A stretch of 64,000 nt of DNA from Gonapodya prolifera JEL478 (Eukaryota; Monoblepharomycota; Monoblepharidomycetes; Monoblepharidales; Gonapodyaceae), in assembly GCA_001574975.1 (NCBI GenBank), contig KQ965737.1:226288-290287 (forward strand), read 5' to 3'. The translations under genes and the position numbers were made by a program. The number at the start of each line of letters is the position of its first letter. Within the stretch, counting starts at the first letter, position 1. Below the pieces are notes generated by a model, which had not been told where the DNA came from, did no database searches, and was given only the letters and a program-made list of their open reading frames with translations. Below, in pieces: positions 16,340-26,500 of this stretch.

Positions 16340-16745
16340 ATTTTAATTAAAGAATACCCCAGAGGGCCTGGCGCCTCCGCCTGAGTAACAACCCCGACGG
16401 CACAAAAGGACCAGCTGAAGCGCTCCCCCGAACCCAACCAACCGTGAAGGGCGACGAGGGAACCCGACTTTGATTGACCCTCCCTGCAAGTCCCTTTCGG
16501 GATACCGAATGCAACGGAACAGGGAAGCCGCTCCCGCCCCACCTTGGCCCATGGGCGACCTCGGGGAAGCCGGTGATAACGCAGCGAAGGCGTTCTCGGT
16601 TGGCACGTGTCGGGACCGTAGCGTTCCACGTTGCGGCCTTAGCACGGCGAACTCGGACCTCCTGCGGAGGGCTCGGCGAGGTCGGTGAGCTGAGTGCGCG
16701 AAAAGAGTGCGGGGCGTTTGTGACCACTTTGTGCCTATGCTTTGG
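16340..16745. ncRNA. Candidate structured non-coding RNA (type and strand undetermined)
   Basis: A sharply bounded GC-rich block flanked by AT-rich sequence. Frames are open on both strands but with compositions that look like non-coding GC-rich sequence and no recognisable protein. Several hairpins are visible when read on the minus strand: ATCCCGAAAGGGA (a GNRA-type loop), AACGCCTTCGCTGCGTT and complementary arms around GGCGCC. The minus-strand segment AGGTCCGAG followed later by CCGAGAACG and CCCCGAGGTC recalls, loosely, the order of conserved regions in eukaryotic RNase P RNA, but I could not find the 3' pairing partner. RNase P, RNase MRP, telomerase or SRP RNA are all open. Low confidence. 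Confidence 0.25.
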
Positions 16746-17013
16746 TCACACCCAATGCTCCTTTTCACTAACCTTAACCTTCACATTCATTTTATATTTT
16801 TTACACAAAAGTGAATCGCCTAATATTGCAAGATGTAGTGTAAGGTTCCGTGAACACCCTCCAAGCGGATGTGCATGCAGATGAAAAAATCCAGTGCAAA
16901 AATTGTCGAAGAAGAAAATTATTTCTCCATTCGTCGTTCAGTATTTATCTGGAGTCACATGAAGTGGGTCGCAACACATCACTTTGGTCAAAATCGGCAA
17001 GTCCGTGAACCAA

Positions 17014-19115
17014 ATGACACAGACTGAATCCGGTGGCTTCAACGCGGGGAAACTGCCCCCGCCTGTTGTTGCGCGCATTCTCGCGTTTGCAGTTCCGCAC
17101 AACGTCAGCTTCCCGGACTACGCGTCACTCAATGCTTTGCGCTTTGTTTCAAAGACATGGAGGACGGCAGCGCAGTGGCTGCTCATCAGGAGAATTAAGC
17201 CAGCAGGAATCGTATGTGCCGTCACGGAAGAGCTGGATCCGAGGTTTGTGTCATCACTTCACTCCCCCATCTGTGACTCTCCATGGCTTCCCTTTCAATT
17301 GACCCTCGTGCGCTCTTAGAGTATTCGACAGTGACGAGCAAAAACATATCTGGACTGTGTGGCTTCAGTTCCAGGATCCATCGGATCATTTTCGGTCACC
17401 TTCGCCTGGCATCATCGCGCATCCTCAGCCACCTCCCATACTTCCGCCCACTGTTCGGTTTGGTGCTGGCACTGAACCACCGGTTGTGATTCCTCACGGT
17501 CTTCACCCCCCCACCATGACTGCCGATCCCTTCATTCGAGCAGTTCTCAAGTCGGTCGACGTAGACAAGAATGGGGGATTTCCGTTCGGAGGGAATGGAA
17601 TTGGCGCTGTTGATAGTGTTGGCTCCACGATGATGGTCCCGTCTTTCGCGAGGTTGGTACCTCGACATTGTGGTTAAGAAGCGGACAAGTTTTCAAGTCT
17701 CCTAAATATGACAGGGACGACAAAGTCCGAGGACTCGTCGTTGAGGAAGTTTACCTTGTCACTCGTGTCGACGGCTTCCATGCCGATTCAGACAAAGGAA
17801 AGGGTGTCCGTGACCGCTCAAACAGGAACTACGGTGAGGTCTGACCTGTCGTTTTAGCTTTACCGCGACACTCAAGCTTGATGTCACGAAAAGAATGGCG
17901 GGAGCTCTCGAGACTCTCTCATTCTACACCTCCCGGTCCACACACACCGCGAATTCTGGGATCGTACTTGGGGCACTCTCGGCTTTCGTCGGCCACCCCA
18001 AACACTCCAAGCTCTTCCGTCCCGAGGTCTACCGTCTCTGCCCGAGCGTGCTTTTTGGGCTCGCGCTCCGATTGGGTACTGGAGGTGAAACATCAACTCC
18101 GTCCTCGACCCTCTCAATTTGGATTCCTTTCCAACACATCAACGGTCTCACCCTCTATCGACGAAGACGACATTAATGGCCAAGACACTCTTGTGGATAA
18201 CGTGGACGCTCTCCCTCCCACCCCTGCAGACGACTCTCGGGACACAATTGTTGTCCGCTTTATTGGACTTGAGTGCACGTATGGCTTCCTCTGTGGGGGG
18301 GTTCGCTCTCCAGAACGTGTCGGAGCGTCCATTGTCTCCCAAATGCGTGCCGCGGCCACATCAGACGATCTCTTCGCGAGGATGGTCAATACCGAAAGAG
18401 CGCGGGCTGCACTTGGCGAGTCGCTACAGAGTTCGACAACACCCCCCAAGCATCTGGTGGATCTTTTGGCCGTCCAGCACCCCTCGAGGTGTTCTCACAC
18501 TATTTTCGCAGCCAGGCAAGGGTTTCACCCCCCCCTGGCCCAGTCTCAAAGGCATATTTGCGACGCATCCGAGGTTCTGAGAGAGTGGCTTCAATCCGGA
18601 GGCGGATATCGTCCGGACGCACGCTCCTGGGATCGAACCGCCCCGCCCGAAATCGAAGCATCGGGATCTTCAGATGGCCGGCCCGTCCAATCGAACTTAC
18701 GACTCTCCCCGACCTTGGTTTCTGCCATTGCGAAACTGGCAAAATCCCGCATCAAACCGCCTTCGGAAGCGGAGCTGGCTTGTAAGTGACGTGTCCATTT
18801 TACCGGCTGTTGTGACCTCACATGCCTGTTGTAACTCATGTCTCTTCAACCGCGCAACACAAAGAGTGAGTGGAAATCCGTAATGATGTTCATCATCACG
18901 CGCTTATTTTTGTCTCTCGTTGCACTAGTGTTTTGTCCATGATTGGAGCCACCCTCGTGAAACCCCTTTCGTACGGAGGCGCGGCATGGCTCGACATCGA
19001 AGATGAACAGCCCAACTCTGTCTTGGATGACGTCGGAACTTGGCTAGGAGGCATTTTCGGAGGAGTTGCGAGCCGAAAGAACGTGAAGGAACTGCAGGGT
19101 GACAGCTGGTGGTAA
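17014..19115 (+). CDS. Unrecognised multi-exon protein with F-box-like N-terminus
   Basis: The first ATG at 17014 gives MTQTESGGFNAGKLPPPVVA, followed by RILAFAVPHN and SLNALRFVSKTWRTAAQWLL. This Pro-X-X-hydrophobic start with a VSKTWR helix resembles an F-box (Skp1-binding) fold. Exon 1 joins in phase to 17320-17660 (VFDSDEQKHIWTVWLQFQDP) and then to about 17720-17836 (DDKVRGLVVEEVYLVTRVDG). From 17860 two frames compete; an intron at about 18090-18165 would reconcile GIVLGALSAFVGHPKHSK with the later frame (DTIVVRFIGLECTYGFLCGG). The last likely exon, about 18925-19115, reads GATLVKPLSYGGAAWLDIED and ends GGVASRKNVKELQGDSWW. The junction near 18790 did not resolve, so the final exon could belong to an alternative model. 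No function is proposed. Confidence 0.45.
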
Positions 19116-19253
19116 CAGTTGCCATTTTTCTTTATAGTTATCTCATTTGGAATTTTGATTTGAATTCGGACATGTATTTTAGTCATCCGTAATACACAGG
19201 TCCCAGCACTTACACATCTTTGAAAATTTAGAGGAAGTATATTTTTACAAGTC

Positions 19254-21337
19254 ATTACAGCTCTATTCTTAAGTTTTGGATGTTGTTGCGGATTTCCTCA
19301 AGTGGAGCCACCACTTGTTCTGGAACATACTCCAGTGGGAGTCGGAATATGAGCACGATGAACACGATGAGGAAGAGGGCGGCCAAAAGGAAAATGTAAA
19401 CTGCAGACATATCGACTGGTATGTTGTCGATTATTCTTCTTTATCAAACGCAAGAGTGATAGGAGCGCTCACCTTTAGGTTTTGGAGGTACTGCGATAGC
19501 CCTTACTGTGCTGTCTGCAGAACCGCTAACGATGATGTTGGAATCTCGGGTCCATGTTAGACATGTGATGGCGAATGAGTGAGCATTGGGGAAGGTAAAG
19601 TAGGGCTGTAGATTACATTGAGAAATGTTTCTTCTGGTCGGAAAGTCCTCACTGAAATCGATACACACCTCGAGATTATCCGCTGTCACAAGCGTGATGC
19701 TAAAATCTTGCATGGCCAGTCCCAACAGCTTGCCGTTCGGGCTAAACAGACACGGATCAAAAATGCACAAAAATGCCCGTAAAATAAGAGTACAATCGAT
19801 ACACACCTGACAGCCATGTTCATGATTGGCTTTCGAGCCACCGCGGCAGTCTTTTCTACGTCCCATGTATGCGCATCCCATCTTGACACGAATGATCGAT
19901 CCCTCGACTTGGAGTTGAATGCAAAGAAAATCTGTGGTCGTTTACCGTCCGTGTTGTACCTGGCAATACAAAATCATCCAATTACGGTGGTAAACTGACG
20001 TGCGCTTTGAGAACTACTAACCGAGACTGCCGTAGAAGGAGCTGGTACTTTTTGCCCCCACCCCTACCATTGAATGTTTCCACGTTCACCCTTCGAAGCT
20101 CCTTCCATTCGAGATCTTCCCCATCTTTGTCGTTTCCTGGTGCGGAACGAGCCTGCGCTTGATATACCACAGCGTGGTTCGGTGTCACTGCGATAATCTA
20201 CGGCAATGTAGCTGAGTACGCGCAGCGTAAAGGTTCCAGTCAAGAACCCTACCTGCCGACCATCTGGCGAAAAGTGGGCATCGTATATCTCTTCCACCTT
20301 TTTGGTTCCTTCCGCAAGAATTACGAATCGGGCGACGACATTAAATGTAGGGTATCTAAAGATGCGTAGCTGCCCACGATACAAATATAACCGGAAGTTC
20401 AGTTCTGAACCGCATTGTGACTCACCTCGCCGTTTGTCCCGGCAGTCAGCAGGTAAACTCCATCTGGGCTCCATTCTGTTATTCTCTTGTTAAATTGTGA
20501 TAGGCAGATATAATGAATAAAAACGTCGTTTCGAGAGCAATTGAAAACTTACCAGGTACGGGGCCTGCGAAGGATCAACTGCAGAGTCTTGAGCCATTGC
20601 TTCATGCTCCTGCAGAGGTTCGACCCTATGGCCGAAAAGGCTGTTAATTTGACAGCCTTTCAGTTGCAGCTTTGCCGACAGACTGACTTGTCGTTTCCGA
20701 CTACTTTAAACAATCTCAAGCTATTATTTTGGCGCTCCTTGATCTTGACCTCTGATTTGTTGATTCCAGCGACAATTAGCTTTTCCTTTTGGCGTTTCAC
20801 TGGTCAACAATAGTGATACGCGATTTGACGAATGGTAATTGCACACCTTGGGGTGCACACCAAGGCACATAACGGCGTCCTCATCTGAAGGGAGAACAGT
20901 CTCAAATATGTCTTCCGTTTCGAGAGTTGCCAGGTCCAGTTTACAGAGGAGCTTTGTTGTGAGAGTTGGTGATTGACATGAGAATGGAAACGTAACTAAG
21001 ACAACGAGACTCCATGTCATGGTGTCATTGCAAAGAGGTATTTCCAATGGAGAAAGTCCCGCAAATCCCTGAACCGAATCGCCACCTCATGCAAGTTCGC
21101 GTGTTCAGGGGTGAGCATCCACGGCATTCGTTCGTCCAATCGAAATGTTGGAGCCAATCTCTCATCTTGGAGTAAGGCACGGCATTTCGTGAAAAGAAAG
21201 CTCACAATCTCGTTCCGCACGCCAGTCTTCGCGGATCCCCCGCCGCCTCCAATGAACAATCGATTCTTTGTCGCAAACCCCATGGAGTAGACAGGAAACT
21301 TGACGTCTTTCTTCCGCGCCTTTACTTTGGATGCCAT
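19254..21337 (-). CDS. SEC12: SEC12/PREB, Sar1 guanine-nucleotide exchange factor of the ER
   Basis: ER membrane GEF that loads GTP on Sar1 and so starts COPII vesicle budding. The N-terminus MASKVKARKKDVKFPVYSMG leads into TKNRLFIGGGGGSAKTGVRN, the Gly-rich loop typical of PREB/Sec12. A seven-bladed WD40 propeller follows over several short exons (for example YTLRVLSYIAV at about 20200 and FAITCLTWTRDSNIIVSGSA at about 19560). The C-terminal exon (about 19254-19410) encodes one strongly hydrophobic segment, SAVYIFLLAALFLIVFIVLI, followed by a short lumenal tail ending NNIQNLRIEL; stop at 19254. A single C-terminal transmembrane helix is expected for this type II protein. It shares a 90-bp divergent promoter with creC. 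Middle exon borders are approximate; the family call is firm. Confidence 0.85.
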
Positions 21338-21427
21338 CGTTCCGATTTGTGTAGTGCTCGGGGAGTGAAGCTTGCCCGGTCCACGCGGCCCAGCACAGAA
21401 AGCACACCACCAGCATTCGCATTCGAC
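21338..21427. promoter_or_regulatory. Divergent promoter between SEC12 and creC
   Basis: Ninety bases separate the start codons of two oppositely oriented genes. All proximal promoter elements and both 5' leaders must fit here or inside coding sequence. No TATA box is evident. Confidence 0.45.
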
Positions 21428-23468
21428 ATGTCTTCACCCACAAAGGATCGGGAGACAGGTCCCCCGACCTTTTCCACGCCTGAAGGATCATACGTACTGA
21501 GAGATGACATACACTATGAGCTGTCCGCGAATCCCTTCATTGGGACCCATTTCCACATTATCGCACGGATTGAGCTCCCCGCGTCCGAGAAGGCTACTCA
21601 ATCGCGACCCATAGAAGGCTTGCCGACGCCAGGAAAGTTTACGGAGGTCGCAATTCTTCCGGATACATCTGCTGGTGGTGAGCGAATTGCAGATCGCACA
21701 GGTTCTCCGCCACTTGAGTAAACGATTGTCCTCTTGCGATGGCCCCTATCCCTATGATATACTACTGCAATACACTTTGAAACTTGTCCCCCTGGTGCCT
21801 GATGCTATGGCGGGACGCGGATGATGTGCAGACAAAGTCGACCGCGGGACAATGGTATTTTTCGCAGACGCCAAGACTTCTCCAGTAGCACGACGTAAAT
21901 CTAGTAGATTGGGGGGTCTCCTTGGAGGAAACAAGGGATCTTCATCGACCGGACCTCCAACCACAATGGTGTCACCACCTGCTTTCAAAGACTTTGTGTC
22001 GAAAGTAATTGTCAACGAAAATGTCGGTCAAATCATGACAGACGCAATGGAGAGCATATTTTTGAATGTTGGGAAGACGTTTTTGTGGGTGAACTACTCT
22101 TGCCAGCCCAAGGTTAGTGGCAGCCTTGCTCTGATCTCTCCTATGGGTACTCATCCAATATTTGCCCATCAGGATCCCCTTACTTGCCTTTATTTTAAAG
22201 ATTCCTACCCTACTTGCCATGATGTCAACGCTTTGACGCGCGACACTCTCGATGTTGTCATCGGTACGTTATAAGGCTGGTATTCTCTACCGATATGTTA
22301 CTACCGCCCGCGCTGATTTTAGGTTTCAATACCGGTGATGTTTTATGGTATAGTGCAATCACAGGGAAGTATATCCGATTGAACCGTGGCGTGGGTATTT
22401 CGAGCGGTGGCTTGTTGGCCCAGTCTGACCTTGAAATGCGTTGCAGGGCTCCATTATCTCTGCTGCTGTTACTTGCATAAAATGGATGCCTGGCTCAGAC
22501 ACCACTTTCTTCGCGGGCTATGATGACGGCACTCTCATTGTGTACGACAAGGAGCGAGACGACGCAGAGAAATTCACACCTAGTGGGCCCGGTGAAGACG
22601 AGTGGGACAAATCGCAGATGTATGCTCACAAATGGGAGGGCAAGCGGGAGAAGTTCCTCAAGCACAACCCAGTGGCGTGGTACAAAATCAGCAGAAAGCC
22701 AATTACGGGTGAGCAGAGTGATTAAGTTGACACATCGATGCGATACTCACGAAAATGGGTGGCAGATATTGCCTTTTCTCCCGACTGTCAGCACATCGCC
22801 GTGGTTTGTTTGGATGGCTACCTTAAAATCATGGAATACCACACTGAGCGTTTGGTTGACTCATACAAATCGTATTTTGGAGGTTTTACTTGCGTGAATT
22901 GGAGCCCCGATGGTAAACTTATTATTACGGGTAAGCGTTGCAGTTTTGCGATGAGTCTACTTTCCAACTTCTGTCGTTTTAGGCGGCCACGATGACCTCG
23001 TCACGATTTGGCAGTTTCGCGGTCGGATTTTGGCTCGCTGTCAAGGACATTCATCCTGGGTGACGCGTGTCGCGTTCGATCCTTACCGCTGTACGGATAG
23101 GAACTACCGTTTTGGCAGTGTTGGCGAGGACGCAAGACTGCTCCTCTGGGACTTTGGAATGCATAGCCTTTACCGACCGAGGGGGGTGAGTGTTAAGATG
23201 GATGTAATGCATGACGTTCTCTCATTCACTTGAGTTTCAGCCCAAGAGCCGACAGCGAGCTGAGGCTGAACGGAAATCAACGTTTGGTGACTCCCCCGGA
23301 GCCACAGTACACCAAGCACCTCCCCGCTCTGAAGTTCCGATTATTGTACCCACTGTGTCGAAGCATGTCCACGGGGACCCAACGTGCGGGTTGGTCTTTC
23401 GGGATGATGCAATTGTGACAAGCTGTCGACAGGGATTAGTTAAAATCTGGAGCCGACCGAAGGAATGA
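21428..23468 (+). CDS. creC: CreC/WDR20-family WD40 protein, deubiquitinase partner
   Basis: Fungal CreC binds and activates the deubiquitinase CreB (animal WDR20 with USP12/46) in carbon catabolite control. Landmarks: [19 protein letters not shown] (22170), [19 protein letters not shown] across an intron, [51 protein letters not shown] and [20 protein letters not shown] followed by [10 protein letters not shown]. The last exon ends [20 protein letters not shown] and WSRPKE. These are the conserved blades of the CreC/WDR20 propeller. The N-terminal exon from ATG 21428 ([20 protein letters not shown]) looks coding. Its link to the next exon (about 21830 onward) is unresolved, because the frame that reads [15 protein letters not shown] is closed by a TGA before the next coding stretch. 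An intron of about 40-120 nt is the simple explanation. Confidence 0.85.
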
Positions 23469-23552
23469 TGATGCGCATTAGTCAACGATTCTGATACCCC
23501 GAATTTTGAAGTTAATCGAATGAAGAGAGGAAACTCAATAAATTGCATTTGA

Positions 23553-26500
23553 ATGACCTCAGCAGACCTCCAATATCACCACCGAGCTCCTCTACAGCCC
23601 ACGATGCCTTGCCGAGAAGGGGAGAGAAGAAGCGCAGGCGGAACGCCGGGCGATACACCGCATCGGATCGATTTGTCCCTGTCGTCGCCATCGCAGGGGT
23701 CTCATGAGAGTCCGGAGGCCTCCAGTCGTTTCCCACCCCAGCAACTGATTCGAGCGAAGAATGGAGGAAGCTCGAGGAGTACCCAGCCTCATGGGACACC
23801 GTCGACTTTCGACTCATATTCTCCCAGTCGTCATATTGCTTTACCATCGTCCACACCAACAACACCTTCCTTTAAACGTAAAAGTGACTTGACACACACT
23901 GAATTAAAATCGCGAGAACGAGGGAGAACATCCTCCACTTCTGCGGGGCGCTCCAAGGATTCCTCACCTTCTGGCTCGCCGTCAGGTTCTCCTTCCCCAA
24001 TGCGATTCGGCTTGCCATCAGCGGAAACCCGAAATTCAACCCCTTCACAAAAAGGCAGGGCCTTTTCTACTTCACTGCGGAACTCTGGTGCGACAGTGGC
24101 TGGATCTTCCAGCAGAAAGAGGGAACGCAGCTCTGGAACGTCTCAAATCACGTCCCAACCTGACGATAGTATGGCGTTTCCTTCATCCTTGTTGAACTCT
24201 GGAGCATATATGGGTAGTACTGGAACTCTTTACAATGTTCTCCAATTCAATCCGCAAACCGTGGCTGCGATTGTGAGCTCTTTGGACGAGACTAGGACAG
24301 AGCAGCCCCGCCCGGAATTGGGTGTCTCGATACCGACAGCCCAGCGCTTTTCGGGAGATATGTCGGAAGCGACCCCTTGGCTTTCACCTGTTCCCAAGCT
24401 ACCCCCTGCTGGAAATCCTGGTCGATCTTCTCAACCTCAAGGTGCCGCCTCAGCCGGTTACTATACGAAGATGCGACTTGCAAGACAACCTCAATCCCAT
24501 TTCCCACTGTCTGATGAAGCCGAGCACCCCAATACACCATTCAAGGCAAGGAAGACCCCCTCAGGTCTGTCGAACCCATATATGGTATCCCCTGATGCAG
24601 CTGCGGTCATTCCCACTCCAGACCCAGATCTAGTGGAACTTGATCCCAGTCATGGTGGAGGTTATCACCTTGTTCCTTCTTTTGACAAAGTAGTATCTAC
24701 GAATGAAATCGTCGCTGGAGTGGAGCAGGAACGTTCTGTCGCAAGAGCACGATCTCGAACACAATCTCGCCCACGGCATAATGCGCATTCACCTATTCAG
24801 TCACCTCGGCCACCGTCCAAACAGCTCAAGGAGGGTAGCTCTAGCTCTGCACCGGTACCTGAGGCTGCTAACGTCGTCGAACCATGTCATGTCGCTGCTA
24901 TAAGACTGCAATTACGAGCTTTATCGAGTAATGAATCTACGGCGTCAGTCACAGCCGCTGTGAATAAGCTGCTCAATATTCTTGTTGGTGGTGAGGCGTA
25001 CGATGGACAAGGCAAACAGCGAGAAGAGTTGGCAAAGTCACTGTCTAATGAAGGTGTGAGCTCATCCTCGGGGACGCAATGTTAGAGCTTCTTACGACCT
25101 TACTTTCAAGGTGTACCTTCCGCCGTGTTGTCTCTCTTGAGACGCAACAGTGACGCCGAGGTTCATGTCGTTTGTTGTAAACTTTTGAAGGAAATGACAG
25201 TTCTCAATGGTGGGTGCGCCTCGGGGAATCTTATCACCCTTTCTTATGAATACATTCAACAGGAGGTGTGGTGGGGGCGCAGTCTGATGTTGAAACTCTA
25301 CTGGATTCGGTTCTTCTCATGGCGAAAGGTATGAGAATTGACCTGTTCGTCGTCTAGCTCTTCACTATATTGGTCCATTTGTAGCTTCAAAGAACACAAA
25401 ACAACGCCATCACAATGCAACAGCATTTGCGAATGAAGGTCGACGCATCGTTCCACTCGCGGGTGGATTTAGTAATTCAATGATTGCGAGCTCTAACGAC
25501 ATATCCTCGCGACCTCGAAAGACAAAGCTTGCCTCGGCGGGCTCAGTACCTCTATTGACGTCTCAGTCATCTCTTGGCCAGCTGACGAAAAAGGCGGGGA
25601 ACCCCAAACGGCCGGGTGACTCTCAAGTTTTGTTATCAACGGATAGATTGGGTGGAAGTAGGCAAAAGCTGAAAGACAGTGGTCACACACTTTCGAGAAA
25701 AGGTGGAAGTCTGAGCAATCTGCTTAAGGGCGGAAGCAGGACGGATTTGCTTGGCTTCTCCCTTACTCCCAAGACAAGCGATTTCACGGACAACATCCTC
25801 TCTGGTCTCATAGACAGATACATGGATCCCAAGTTTTTACGTGACTTGGAGCGGATGGATAGAATGAAGAGAACGGAAACGATCCGACATTTGGTCTCTC
25901 TTTTCTCGAAAATCGGTCATTTGCTTACTGTGGGGAACTACACATCATTAGATCAAGATCTCGAAGGTGCTTTGGAAATGATGCTTCGAGAAGGTGGTGC
26001 AATGGTTGGCGCCGAGTTTGCCTTTGTCTACCTCGTCGACAGGGAAACCGGGGAACTCATAGCAAAACAGTTCAATCTAAATCTTTCGGAGAAAGAAAAG
26101 GAGCTTTTTGAAGAGACGAAATATCCTCCCGGAACGGGGATAGCTGGTCACGTCGTCGTAAATGATGTTGTCATCAACCTAACGGACGCAGCGGAACATC
26201 CATTGTTCGACATTGAGGTTGATACTGGTGGCACTGGAGCTCCTATTCATAGCATACTTTGTGTCCCTATCAAGACTCGGGGTGGCTCCGTCAAAGGCGT
26301 CGTTGAAGTTGTGAACAAAACAGCGTCACCAGGGGAACTAAAGCCAGGGGTTCTGCCTTCCTTCAATACAGACGAGGAATTTCTTCTGCGAACTCTTGCT
26401 GGCTATGCCGGTACTATCATTGATATTCACGAGCACTATGAAGCTGTTATGCGAGCTCAACAGAAGGTTGAAGTTCTCTTGGACACAACTCGGAGCTTGT

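Noticed and set aside
16343-16768. Overlapping minus-strand frames of 97-141 codons as a protein gene
   Set aside because: Three frames are open at once because of GC content. None gives a plausible protein, and the region looks more like structured RNA or non-coding sequence.
20605-20640. GAGGTTCGACCCTA as a tRNA T-loop
   Set aside because: No acceptor stem, D-arm or anticodon arm can be placed around it; it lies within the SEC12 gene.
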